From Alphaproteobacteria bacterium (lineage in GTDB: Bacteria; Pseudomonadota; Alphaproteobacteria; GCA-2731375), in the NCBI GenBank assembly GCA_030746295.1, contig JASLMY010000123.1, positions 1-14,122 of the forward strand: DNA of 14,122 nt, in the 5' to 3' direction. Positions 5,761 through 13,726 of this stretch are shown here, piece after piece (position 1 is the stretch's first letter; each line of letters begins with the position of its first letter). A program made the translations under genes and the position numbers. The notes under the pieces were generated by a model. That model was not told the origin of the DNA. It saw nothing but the letters and a program-made list of their open reading frames with translations, and ran no database searches.

Positions 5761-8700
5761 ATGAAATTCTCGCTACTGCTCTTCGGGTTGGCACAACTCT
5801 TTGGACACGCGTCGCGCAAGCATCCAGCGTTTCGCGCCCGGCTGGCTGAGAAGGACCTGGTGGCGCAGATCAAGCTGATGGACGACAGCCAGGGCCGCAT
5901 CTTCTTCTTCAAGGGCGGCAAGGTCAGGTCCAAACGCGGCATTCATGCCTCGCCGGACGTCACGATCGCCTTCAAGTCGGCGGAATTGGCGACGCGTCTC
6001 TTGACGCCGCCGATCGACTACCAGCAGCAGATCGACGCCCAGAAGAACTTCAGCCTGACGCTCGACGGGCCGGAGGAGCTATCGCTCTGGTTCTCCGAAA
6101 CGATCCTCAGGGCCCAGTCGGCCGGTTGGACCTACGGCACGTCCCAGGCCGACGGCAGCCGGCGCTACACCAACATGACCAACGGCGGCCCGGTCTTTGT
6201 CTACGTCAAGGACGACCGCATCCTCCGGGTGACGCCGATCGAGTTCGACGACGCCGACCCGCCGCCCTGGAGCATCGAGGCCCGGGGCAAGCGCTTCACG
6301 CCGCCGCGCAAGACCTCGCTGGCGCCGCACGGGCAGAACTGGAAGTCGATGGTCTATTCGCCCGACCGGCTTCTCTATCCGATGAAGCGGGTCGACTTCG
6401 ATCCCGAGGGCGAGCGCAACCCGCAGAACCGGGGCATTTCAGGCTACGAGCGGATCGGCTGGGACGAGGCCCTCGACATCGTCGCGTCTGAGATCAAGCG
6501 GGCCAAGCGCCTGCACGGCCCCGGCGCCATCGCCTCCAGCCACGGCTCGCACCACACCTGGGGCAACATCGGCTATTACCTTTCAGCCAATTTCCGCTTC
6601 ATGAACCTGATCGGCCACACCGAAGTGCACCACAACCCCGACAGCTGGGAGGGCTGGTATTGGGGGGCCGCGCACCATTGGGGCGGCAGCATGCGGGTCG
6701 GGCAGAGCGAGACTTACGGCACCGTCGAGGACTGCCTGCAGAACGCCGAGATGGTGGTCTTCTGGGCCTCCAACCCGGAGGCGACCTCGGGCGCCTATGG
6801 CGGCTTCGAGGGCACGATCCGCCGCCAGTGGCTGGCTGAGCTCGACATCGATGTCGTCCATATCGACCCCTACTACAACGAGACGGCACAGCTCTTGGGC
6901 GGCAAGTGGCTGGCGCCCCGGCCGACCACCTCACCTGCGCTGGCACTGGCCATCGCCTATGTCTGGATCACTGAGGACCTCTACGACAAGGACTATGTCG
7001 CGACACGTACCCAGGGCTTCGAGACGTGGCGGGCCTATGTCCTGGGCGAGGAGGACGGGGTGGCGAAGACACCGGAATGGCAGGAGGCCGAGACCGGCGT
7101 CGCCGCCAAGGACGTGCGCGCGCTCGCCCGCGCCTGGGGTGCCAAGCGCACTTATCTGGCACCCGGCAGTTGGGGCAACGGCCATGGCGGCGCTTGCCGC
7201 AATCAGACCGGTATCCAGTGGGCGCGGGCGCTCGTCTGCCTGATCGCGATGCAGGGCCTGGGCAAGCCCGGCGTCAACATGGGCAACCTGCAATGGGGCA
7301 CGCCCATCGACTTCAACTTCTACTTCCCCGGCTATGCCGACGGCGGCATGTCGGGGGATTTGGAGCACACGGCGATGGCGGTCTCGCTCTTCCAGCGGAT
7401 GCCGCAATTGCCGACCATGAACACGCCGGCGCAGCGGATTCCCAGGCTGGAGCTGCCGGAGGCGATCCTGGAGGGCAAGGCCGAGGGCTATGCCTGGAAC
7501 GGCAAGGCGATCGAGAGCCAGTTCCAGAAGATCAGCTATCCCGCACCCGGCTATGCGCCGGTGCGGATGCTCTACAAGTACGGTGGCTCGATCTTCGGCA
7601 CCATGAGTGACAGCAACCGTCACGTCGCCATGTACCGCTCGCCCAACCTCGAGTTCGTCGTCAACCAGTCGATCTGGCACGAGGGCGAGAGCAAGTTCGC
7701 CGACGTGATCCTGCCCGCCTGCACCAATTTCGAGCGCCCCGACATCTCCGAGTGGGCCGGCCTCGGCGGCTATGCCCACCACGGCCAGATGCAGCTCAAC
7801 CACCGGGTCATCGTCTTTCAGCACCGGTGCATCGCGCCCTTGGGCGAATCGAAGTCCGACTACCGGATCTTCCTCGAGATCGCCCAGCGGCTTGGTCTGG
7901 GCGCCCTCTTCTCCGAGGGCATCGGCGAGGTCGATTGGGTCAGGCGGCAGTTCGAGGCCTCGGACTTGGCCCGGCACATCTCCTGGAAGGCGTTCCTGGA
8001 GAAGGGCTATTTCGTGGTCCCGGCGGAGCGGGAGGAACTTCGCGCCCCGGTCTCGTTCCGCTGGTTCTGGGAGGGCCGCAAGAAGGACGTGCCCGAGCCG
8101 CAGCCGCTGCCCTCGGACTATACCGAGACTTTCGGCGAGGGGCTGCAGACGCAGTCTGGCAAGATCGAGTTCGAGTGCGAGAGCTTGAAGCGCTTCGACG
8201 CCGAGGACCCAGAGCGGCCGCCGATCGTCCGCTACCGGCCGTCTTGGGAAGGTATCCACTCAGGCGAGCTCTACGAGAAATACCCCTTGCAGCTGATCAC
8301 GCCACACCCCCGCTTTTCCTTCCACACCCAGGGTGACGCCAAGGACAGCTTCCTGAACGACATCGAGGACCATCGGGTGTTGATCGACGGTTACTACTAT
8401 TGGGTGCTGAGGATCAATGCCGACGACGCCGCGGCCCGCGGCATCGGCGAGCGCGATCTGGTCCGGATCTGGAACGACCGCGGCGCCGTCGTCTGTGCCG
8501 CCCGCCTGACCGAGCGGCTGCCGCCTGGCACGCTGCATGCCTATGAATCCTGCGCCACCTACGATCCCATGGGCGAGCCCGGCCGGGCGGTCGACCGGGG
8601 CGGCTGCCTCAACCTGCTGACGCCCAAGCGCTCGCAAATCAAGAAGGCCCACGCCATGGCCTCGGCCGCCTGCCTGGTCGAGGTCGCACCTTGGGACGGT

Positions 8701-8763
8701 GCCACGATGACGGATCAGGCCGAAGACCGGGCGCGCATGCCCGAGCCGGTGCCGGCCGAGTGA
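5761..8763 (+). CDS. Transhydroxylase-like molybdopterin enzyme, large subunit, with N-terminal SCP2-like domain
   Basis: This 1000-residue protein is a DMSO-reductase-family enzyme most like the large subunit of pyrogallol/phloroglucinol transhydroxylase (Pelobacter acidigallici), which moves hydroxyl groups on trihydroxybenzenes at a bis-MGD molybdenum centre. The match starts near 141 ([11 protein letters not shown]) and runs to the dinucleotide-binding domain (about 841-985). As in that enzyme, no N-terminal Cys motif for an Fe-S cluster is present. Active-site residues correspond by memory: Asp294-Ser295-Trp296 (Ser is the Mo ligand), His264, Tyr272 and Tyr525. Tyr273 replaces an active-site Arg. 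Residues 1 to about 120 resemble an SCP2 sterol-carrier domain ([10 protein letters not shown], then [16 protein letters not shown]), absent from the Pelobacter enzyme, which is about 875 residues. No twin-arginine signal is seen, so it is probably cytoplasmic. The small subunit follows after eight bases. The substrate is unknown; a hydrophobic aromatic is possible. Confidence 0.9.
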   Translation: MKFSLLLFGLAQLFGHASRKHPAFRARLAEKDLVAQIKLMDDSQGRIFFFKGGKVRSKRGIHASPDVTIAFKSAELATRLLTPPIDYQQQIDAQKNFSLTLDGPEELSLWFSETILRAQSAGWTYGTSQADGSRRYTNMTNGGPVFVYVKDDRILRVTPIEFDDADPPPWSIEARGKRFTPPRKTSLAPHGQNWKSMVYSPDRLLYPMKRVDFDPEGERNPQNRGISGYERIGWDEALDIVASEIKRAKRLHGPGAIASSHGSHHTWGNIGYYLSANFRFMNLIGHTEVHHNPDSWEGWYWGAAHHWGGSMRVGQSETYGTVEDCLQNAEMVVFWASNPEATSGAYGGFEGTIRRQWLAELDIDVVHIDPYYNETAQLLGGKWLAPRPTTSPALALAIAYVWITEDLYDKDYVATRTQGFETWRAYVLGEEDGVAKTPEWQEAETGVAAKDVRALARAWGAKRTYLAPGSWGNGHGGACRNQTGIQWARALVCLIAMQGLGKPGVNMGNLQWGTPIDFNFYFPGYADGGMSGDLEHTAMAVSLFQRMPQLPTMNTPAQRIPRLELPEAILEGKAEGYAWNGKAIESQFQKISYPAPGYAPVRMLYKYGGSIFGTMSDSNRHVAMYRSPNLEFVVNQSIWHEGESKFADVILPACTNFERPDISEWAGLGGYAHHGQMQLNHRVIVFQHRCIAPLGESKSDYRIFLEIAQRLGLGALFSEGIGEVDWVRRQFEASDLARHISWKAFLEKGYFVVPAEREELRAPVSFRWFWEGRKKDVPEPQPLPSDYTETFGEGLQTQSGKIEFECESLKRFDAEDPERPPIVRYRPSWEGIHSGELYEKYPLQLITPHPRFSFHTQGDAKDSFLNDIEDHRVLIDGYYYWVLRINADDAAARGIGERDLVRIWNDRGAVVCAARLTERLPPGTLHAYESCATYDPMGEPGRAVDRGGCLNLLTPKRSQIKKAHAMASAACLVEVAPWDGATMTDQAEDRARMPEPVPAE

Positions 8764-8771
8764 GCGGACCC

Positions 8772-9611
8772 ATGACCAAGTGGAACCTGATCGTCGACGT
8801 CGCCAAGTGCACCAACTGCAACCTCTGCACGCTCGCCTGCCAGGACGAGCACGTCGGCAACGACTTCCCCGGCTATGCGGCGCCGATGCCCAAGCATGGC
8901 CATCGCTGGATCGAGATCCGCAGCAAGGAACGGGGCCGCTTCCCGCAGATCGACGTCGCCCACCTGCCGACCATGTGCAACCACTGTGACGCGGCGCCCT
9001 GCATCGCCGTGGCGGAGGATGGCGCGGTCAAAAAGCGGGACGACGGCATCGTCATCATCGACCCCCAAAAGGCCCGGGGCCAGCGCGGAATCGTCGATGC
9101 CTGCCCCTACGGCGCGGTTTGGTGGAACGAGGCGTTGCAGCTGCCCCAACACTGGATCTTCGATGCCCACCTGTTGGACGCGGGCTGGACGGCACCGCGC
9201 GCTGTCACCGGTTGCGCCACCGGCGCCCTAACCGCCGTCCGGGTCGAGGATGCCCGGATGGTGGAAATCGCCCGAGACGAGGGCTTGGAGGTACTGCGGC
9301 CCGAGCTCGGCACCCGGCCCCGGGTCTACTACAAGAACCTCCACCGCTACGCGGCCTGCTTCATCGCCGGCAGCCTGGCGGCAGAGGTTGACGGCACGGT
9401 CGACTGCGTCGTGGCGGCGCGCGTCATCCTCGAGGCTGGCGGCGAGGCGATCGCAGAGACCGTCTCGGACGCCTTCGGCGACTTCAAGTTTGACGGCCTG
9501 GCGGAAGGCTCGGGCGGCTATCGTGTCGAGATCCAGGCCCAAGGCCGCCCCGCCCGAAGCATCGAAATCGACCTCGACGGCGCGTCGAGCCTCGGCACGA
9601 TCTATCTCTAA
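8772..9611 (+). CDS. Transhydroxylase-like iron-sulfur small subunit
   Basis: This 279-residue protein is the partner of the preceding large subunit. Its N-terminal ferredoxin-like part has Cys13, 16, 19 and 23, then Cys69, 72 and 77, Cys111 in CPYG and Cys148 in CATGAL. By the usual pairing this makes two [4Fe-4S] clusters (13/16/19/148 and 69/72/77/111). The Pelobacter subunit has twelve ligands for three clusters; here the later CxxC segment reads HWIFDAHLL (Trp128, Asp131), so the third cluster appears lost and Cys23 is left alone. A linker with ELGTRPRVYYKNLHRY precedes a C-terminal beta domain (about 205-279) of the carboxypeptidase-regulatory/CnaB-like type, also found in the Pelobacter protein. 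ATG 8772 fits the family start (MTKWNLIVDVAKC); GTG 8760, overlapping the upstream stop, is an alternative. The subunit probably passes electrons or stabilises the large subunit. Confidence 0.9.
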   Translation: MTKWNLIVDVAKCTNCNLCTLACQDEHVGNDFPGYAAPMPKHGHRWIEIRSKERGRFPQIDVAHLPTMCNHCDAAPCIAVAEDGAVKKRDDGIVIIDPQKARGQRGIVDACPYGAVWWNEALQLPQHWIFDAHLLDAGWTAPRAVTGCATGALTAVRVEDARMVEIARDEGLEVLRPELGTRPRVYYKNLHRYAACFIAGSLAAEVDGTVDCVVAARVILEAGGEAIAETVSDAFGDFKFDGLAEGSGGYRVEIQAQGRPARSIEIDLDGASSLGTIYL

Positions 9612-9642
9612 CCGCGGATTGGCTGCGGCAATTCAGCCGCGG
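9612..9642 (+). terminator. Possible hairpin terminator after the molybdenum-enzyme operon
   Basis: The palindrome CCGCGG occurs at 9612-9617 and 9637-9642, and between them GGCTG (9621-9625) can pair with CAGC(C) (9634-9638), so a bulged stem closes over a short loop directly after the stop codon. CCGCGGATT is also a nine-base direct repeat (9612-9620, 9637-9645). There is no T-run, so termination is only suggested by position. Confidence 0.35.
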
Positions 9643-9709
9643 ATTCCTCGACGGAAGAAATCTAATCGCGCGAAAGTGTGAATCCGCTACCCAATCGGGT
9701 GATGCGCCC

Positions 9710-9719
9710 ACGTCGACGT
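9710..9719. promoter_or_regulatory. Perfect 10-bp palindrome upstream of the caspase-fold gene
   Basis: ACGTCGACGT is a perfect palindrome 59 bases before the caspase-gene ATG, within a 167-base gap that is less GC-rich than its surroundings. ACCC-AATC-GGGT lies nearby at 9689-9700. These could be operator elements. I see no convincing -35/-10 pair in the gap. Confidence 0.3.
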
Positions 9720-9778
9720 TCGACTAGATTTACGTTACCATTCGCAGCCCGAGATCCAACTTGGCGGAGACCTGGGAC

Positions 9779-11347
9779 ATGCAGTGTCTAAACATTTCTT
9801 GGTTGTTCTTGGGCCGATTTATTTCCGCGACTGCGCTGAGTTGCCTCTTCGTCGCCGCATCCGCCTCGGCCGCCGTCGAATTCGGCCGCTATCGGGCCCT
9901 GGTAATCGGCATCAACGACTATCGCAACATCTCCAAGCTGGAGACGGCGGTCAACGATGCCACCGCGATGCATGCCGTGCTGGCGCAAAAATACGGTTTC
10001 GAGTCGGAGCTGCTGCTGAACCCGGACCGCTATTCGCTGGTCCGCAAGTTGGACGAACTCAGGGCCGACCTCGAGCCGGAGGACAACCTCGTTATCTTCT
10101 ACGCCGGCCACGGCATTCTGGACCGTGGCGCCGACCAGGGCTATTGGCTACCGGTCGACGCGGAAGAGGACAGCCAGGCCAATTGGATTTCGGTCTCGAC
10201 GATCACCGGAACGCTGCGCGCCATGACCGCCAAGCACGTCCTGGTGATCGCGGACTCCTGTTATTCCGGGACCTTGACGCGGTCCGCCCCGGTCCGGTTG
10301 GCGACCGGTGGCGACCGGATCGAGGTGTTGAAGCGGCTCTCTTCCAAGCGGGCGCGCAAGGCCCTGACCTCGGGCGGGCTGGAGCCGGTGGTCGACGGCG
10401 GCGGTGACGGCCATTCCGTCTTCACCGGCGCCCTGCTCGGCGTCTTGCGCGAGACCGACCAGCCGATCGACGGCTACAACCTCTTCACCCGCTTGCGCCG
10501 TTCGGTCGTCGTCAATGCCGAGCAGACACCGAGCTACGGCGAGATCCGGCTCTCCGGCGACGAAGGCGGCGACTTCGTCTTCATGCCGACGGGCGCGGCC
10601 CTGGCGCCGACAAAGGTGGCTGCCAAGGGCGACGGCGGTCTGACCCGCGCACCCAGCCGCGCCAGCAAGATGGATCTGGAGCTGGCCTTCTGGAACTCGA
10701 TCAAGGACAGCAAGAACAAGGGCGATTTCGTCGCCTATCTGAAGCAGTTCCCGGAAGGCGCCTTCACCTCGCTGGCCCTGGCGCGGGTCGAGGCCCTGCG
10801 CAAGGAGGCGGCGCCCGAGGCGCCCAAACAGACCGCGTTGGCCACACCGGGCGTCGAAATGGTTCCCGTCGATCGCATGGAAGGCGACTACGTCGCCGTC
10901 ACCAAGACGCTTGTGCGCAAGGGTCCGGGCTCGGCGCACGGCGTCGTCGCCACGCTCGGCGCCGGCGACAGCGTCTCCGTCAGCGGCAAAGTTCAGGGTC
11001 GCAACTGGCTGCAGCTCAGCCGCGAGGGCCAGGTCTTCGGCTACGCCTATGCCATCGGCCTGCGACCGAAGGCACAACTCGACAAGCGGCAGAGCGATCA
11101 GGCGGCACGGGCTGCGGCGGCGTCCCGTGCCCGGGCGCGCGCGGCCGAGGCCAAGGCTGAAGCGGCCCGGCGGGCGGCCGCCGCCGAGGCCAAGAAGGCC
11201 GAGGAAGCGCGCCGCGTCAAAGCCGAGCAGAACGCCGCTTATCAGCGCTATCTGGATGCGCAGCGGCACAAGGACAACCAAGCGTTGCAGCGCGAGCGGC
11301 TTCGGCGCAGTCGGCCCTATGGCGGCACCGTGATCATTCAACGCTAG
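9779..11347 (+). CDS. Secreted caspase-fold (C14) peptidase with SH3b domain and coiled-coil tail
   Basis: This 522-residue protein begins with a signal peptide (hydrophobic core at about 7-27, cleavage after ASA or SAA near 31-32), so it should act in the periplasm or outside. Residues 36 to about 285 form a caspase/orthocaspase domain with the catalytic dyad His111 (YAGHG) and Cys161 (ADSCYSG) both present, and GHSVFTGALL further on as in active bacterial homologues. Residues 297-341 (LAFWNSIKDS, AYLKQFPEG) are a small helical unit often found after such domains. An SH3b domain lies at about 370-430 (TLVRKGPGSAHGVV, NWLQL), usually a peptidoglycan or peptide binder. The tail from 431 is Ala/Arg/Glu-rich coiled coil ending in basic sequence. 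ATG 9779 has GGAG nine bases upstream; a TTG at 9761 is an alternative. The CsgG-domain gene follows after 32 bases. Its target is unknown. Confidence 0.88.
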   Translation: MQCLNISWLFLGRFISATALSCLFVAASASAAVEFGRYRALVIGINDYRNISKLETAVNDATAMHAVLAQKYGFESELLLNPDRYSLVRKLDELRADLEPEDNLVIFYAGHGILDRGADQGYWLPVDAEEDSQANWISVSTITGTLRAMTAKHVLVIADSCYSGTLTRSAPVRLATGGDRIEVLKRLSSKRARKALTSGGLEPVVDGGGDGHSVFTGALLGVLRETDQPIDGYNLFTRLRRSVVVNAEQTPSYGEIRLSGDEGGDFVFMPTGAALAPTKVAAKGDGGLTRAPSRASKMDLELAFWNSIKDSKNKGDFVAYLKQFPEGAFTSLALARVEALRKEAAPEAPKQTALATPGVEMVPVDRMEGDYVAVTKTLVRKGPGSAHGVVATLGAGDSVSVSGKVQGRNWLQLSREGQVFGYAYAIGLRPKAQLDKRQSDQAARAAAASRARARAAEAKAEAARRAAAAEAKKAEEARRVKAEQNAAYQRYLDAQRHKDNQALQRERLRRSRPYGGTVIIQR

Positions 11348-11379
11348 TGGCGGCGCACAACACCGGAGAGGCGAGGACA

Positions 11380-12810
11380 ATGAGTTTGGAACCACTCGGG
11401 CGGATGGGTCTGGTGCTCGCGGTCGCCGGCCTGGCGCTGTGGGCATCGCCCGACGTCGCGAGAGCGGAAGGCGAAGAGGAAGAGACGAGCGACACGCAAG
11501 GCAGCAGCTCGGGCGGCAGCTTCTTCAAAAACCCCTTCGGCAGCAGCGCAGGCACCACGACCAAGGTGACGAGTCCGAGCAGCAGCCCCACCATCAATCA
11601 GGTCCAGCAAGAGGCCTATGACGGCGCCAAGGCCCGCATCGCCGTCGCCCGCTTCACCGACAAGACAGGCACCGGTTGGTACCAAGGTGGCATCGGCGAC
11701 GGCATGGCGGACCAACTGACCACCGCCCTCTTCAACACCAACCGCTTCATCGTGCTGGAACGCTCGACGCTGGCCGACGTGCTGCAGGAGCAGGACCTCG
11801 GCGCTTCGGGACGCATTCGCCAAGGCACCCAGGCCGCCATCGGCCAGATCGAGGGTGCCGAGCTGCTGGTCACCGGCGCGGTCACCGAGTTCAAGGGCAA
11901 GGCCGCCGGTGGTGGCGGCGGCGTCGCCGGTAGCCTCGGCAGGGGCTATTTCGGCACCGCCGGCGTGCTTCTGGGCGCCATGGCCACCTCGAGCAGCAGC
12001 GCCCACATGGCCATCGACATCCGTGTCATCGACACCCGCACCAGCCGCATCGTCGCCGCGACCAGCGTCGAAGGCAAGGCCACCGACACCGACATGGGCG
12101 CCGCCCTCTTCGGCGCCTCGGGCGGCGGCGCGCTCGGCGGCAGCCTCGGCGCCTGGAAGAACACGCCGATCGAGAAAGCGCTTCGCCAATGCATCCGGGC
12201 GGCGGTCGCCTTCGTCGTCTCGAAGACACCGCAGAAATATTACCACTATGGTGACGAGACGAAGCAGGCAGCGGCACCTGCCGCTGCCAGCGCCGCGGCA
12301 CCTGCCGCTGCCAGCGCCGCGGCACCGGCCGTGGCTGCCGTCGCACCGGCCGCCGTGCCGAAGCCGGCCCCGGTAGCGCGGCCGGCACGCTCGGTGCCCG
12401 ACTACCTTCCCGGCATGGTCGCCCGCGTCTCCTCCAGCCGGCTCAACGTCCGCCGCGGCCCCGGCACCGCGCATCCGGTGGTCTACTCCCTCGACGGCGG
12501 CACTCCGGTGCTGGTTCTCGAGCGCCAGAACGAGTGGATCCAGGTACGCGATCAGAGCCAGCGTGTCGGCTGGACGGCGGCCTGGCTGACCTATCCCGAC
12601 ACCACCGTCAGCCCGGAGATCTTCGAGCCCAAGGCTGCCGCCGCCGCGCCGGCGAAGACCAGGGCACCGGCCGCCGCGCCAGTGGCCAAGACCGCCGAGA
12701 AGGACGACCCGATCGCGCGGCTGAAGAAGCTGGAGCAGCTCTTCAAGCAGGAAGTGATCACCGAGGAAGAGTACAAGGCGCTCCGTATGAAGATCCTGGA
12801 GAAGCTCTGA
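11380..12810 (+). CDS. Secreted CsgG-domain protein with SH3b and SHOCT domains
   Basis: This 476-residue protein has a signal peptide with cleavage after ARA at 29 and no lipobox Cys, unlike the lipoprotein CsgG. A Ser/Gly-rich low-complexity stretch (30-75) leads into a CsgG/HfaB-like domain (about 82-288), with ARIAVARFTDKTG, a QLTTALFNTNRFIVLERSTL block and AIDIRVIDTRTSRIV. The two places where CsgG forms membrane strands are here Gly/Ala-rich (about 173-207 and 240-258). An Ala/Pro linker with a duplicated 24-bp unit follows, then SH3b (345-405; RLNVRRGPGTAHPVV), another Ala/Pro linker and a SHOCT helix pair (442-476; IARLKKLEQLFKQ, ITEEEYKALR). CsgG proteins form outer-membrane pores or assembly factors; here either a pore or an envelope scaffold is possible. 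ATG 11380 has GGAG at 11365-11368. It is probably co-transcribed with the caspase-fold gene. Confidence 0.85.
   Translation: MSLEPLGRMGLVLAVAGLALWASPDVARAEGEEEETSDTQGSSSGGSFFKNPFGSSAGTTTKVTSPSSSPTINQVQQEAYDGAKARIAVARFTDKTGTGWYQGGIGDGMADQLTTALFNTNRFIVLERSTLADVLQEQDLGASGRIRQGTQAAIGQIEGAELLVTGAVTEFKGKAAGGGGGVAGSLGRGYFGTAGVLLGAMATSSSSAHMAIDIRVIDTRTSRIVAATSVEGKATDTDMGAALFGASGGGALGGSLGAWKNTPIEKALRQCIRAAVAFVVSKTPQKYYHYGDETKQAAAPAAASAAAPAAASAAAPAVAAVAPAAVPKPAPVARPARSVPDYLPGMVARVSSSRLNVRRGPGTAHPVVYSLDGGTPVLVLERQNEWIQVRDQSQRVGWTAAWLTYPDTTVSPEIFEPKAAAAAPAKTRAPAAAPVAKTAEKDDPIARLKKLEQLFKQEVITEEEYKALRMKILEKL
12271..12330 (+). repeat. 24-bp tandem repeat in the CsgG-domain gene linker
   Basis: Two identical 24-base units occupy 12271-12294 and 12295-12318, and a partial third copy (GCGGCACC) begins at 12319. 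Each unit encodes AAPAAASA, so copy-number change would keep frame and only lengthen the Ala/Pro linker between the CsgG and SH3b domains. Confidence 0.85.
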
Positions 12811-12825
12811 GCATCGCCCGATCGA

Positions 12826-12845
12826 CGGCGCGAGCCAAAGCGCCG
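12826..12845. terminator. Possible bidirectional terminator between convergent genes
   Basis: CGGCGC (12826-12831) pairs with GCGCCG (12840-12845) over an eight-base loop, in the 58-base gap between the CsgG-domain gene and the convergent livF gene. Position favours a shared terminator, but no T-run is present on either side. Confidence 0.4.
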
Positions 12846-12868
12846 ACACGATCTGCCTCTAGCCCACG

Positions 12869-13612
12869 TCAATCGATCTGGTAGTCCAGCCACTCGGAGA
12901 TCATGTCGCGGAGCTGGCTGTCGTCGCCGAAGCTGGCGCGATCGCCCTCGGCCCTGACACGGCCGAGATCCAGAACATACATGTGGTCGGAGACGGCGGC
13001 GCACTGGCGAATGTTCTGATCCACCAGCACCACGGTGATGCCGGCCGCGGGCAGCGTCTTGATGAAATCGTAAATCTCACGTGAGAGGCGCGGCGCGATC
13101 ATCGCCGTCGGCTCGTCGAGAAGGAGAACACTCGGTTGCAGCGCCAGCGAGCGGCCGAGCTCGAGGAAACGCTGTTGTCCGCCGCTCATGCTGCCGGCAG
13201 GGTCCTTGCGCCGCTCTTTCAGCATGGGGAAATGCCGGTAGGCGAGCTCCAGGGCTTCCTCCACCCGGTGCTTGTCGCGACGAAAGGCCCAGCAGCCGAG
13301 GCGCAGGTTGTCCTCGACCGACAGCTCGTTGAAGAGACTACGGTTCTGCGGCACGTAGGCGACGCCGCGGCTGATGTACTCGTAGGGCGCCAGGCCGTTG
13401 ACTCGCTCGCCGCGCAGCAGGACGTCGCCCTTGCTGGGGTGCAGAATGCCGTAAAGCGTCTTCAGCGCCGTCGACTTGCCGGCGCCGTTCGGCCCGATGA
13501 TGCCCGTGATCAGGCCCTCGGCGATCTGCAGGCTGAGCCCCCGCAGGACGCTGATGTCGCCGTGATAGGCGACGTCGACGTCCTGCAGCTCCATCACGGG
13601 CGCGCTCACCAT
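12869..13612 (-). CDS. livF: Branched-chain amino acid type ABC transporter ATPase, LivF
   Basis: This 247-residue ATPase would power uptake through a LivH/LivM-type permease together with LivG. It has Walker A GPNGAGKST (40-48), the Q loop at Gln89 (VPQN), signature SGGQQR (143-148) and Walker B VLLLDEPT (162-169). The usual H-loop His is replaced by Gln in VDQN, as is normal for LivF (VEQN). Length fits the family (about 233-250). ATG 13612 was chosen; GTG 13609 and ATG 13594 are possible since the upstream ribosome site is not clear. It lies 114 bases downstream of livG on the same strand. The substrate may be Leu/Ile/Val or another compound (amides, urea or aromatic acids use related systems); the binding protein and permeases are not in the window. 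Confidence 0.88.
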   Translation of the reverse strand: MVSAPVMELQDVDVAYHGDISVLRGLSLQIAEGLITGIIGPNGAGKSTALKTLYGILHPSKGDVLLRGERVNGLAPYEYISRGVAYVPQNRSLFNELSVEDNLRLGCWAFRRDKHRVEEALELAYRHFPMLKERRKDPAGSMSGGQQRFLELGRSLALQPSVLLLDEPTAMIAPRLSREIYDFIKTLPAAGITVVLVDQNIRQCAAVSDHMYVLDLGRVRAEGDRASFGDDSQLRDMISEWLDYQID

Positions 13613-13626
13613 CCCCGCGCCCCGCG

Positions 13627-13643
13627 TTGGCCGATGCGGCCGA
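13627..13643. repeat. Hairpin in the livG-livF spacer
   Basis: TTGGCCG (13627-13633) pairs with CGGCCGA (13637-13643) over a three-base loop, with one G-U pair. It lies about 15 bases before the livF start on the minus strand, within a 114-base spacer that has no gene. It may affect relative expression of the two ATPases. Confidence 0.35.
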
Positions 13644-13726
13644 ATCGATAGCGGCTAGGCCGTTTTCGAGAATGGCTGAACCACCCGCTCGCCCGGCCCG
13701 GTGATTCGACGAAAGTCGGTAAGGCT

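Noticed and set aside
5517..5849. 110-residue + strand open frame across the divergent region
   Set aside because: Runs through the intergenic hairpins into the large-subunit gene in another frame; composition is Pro/Ala/Arg-rich with no domain.
6931..8259. 442-residue minus-strand open frame opposite the molybdenum enzyme
   Set aside because: The + strand shows strong transhydroxylase homology throughout, so this is a codon-bias shadow.
8691..8771. N-terminal extension of the iron-sulfur subunit to 8691
   Set aside because: It overlaps the end of the large subunit and does not resemble the family start; ATG 8772 gives MTKWNLIVDVAKC as expected.
10148..11446. 432-residue minus-strand open frame opposite the caspase gene
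   Set aside because: Covers the catalytic Cys codon, SH3b domain and tail of the + strand gene and the start of the next one; no domain of its own.
11344..12849. 501-residue minus-strand open frame opposite the CsgG-domain gene
   Set aside because: Low-complexity Gly/Ala/Arg composition mirrors the Ala/Gly-rich + strand protein; no domain seen.
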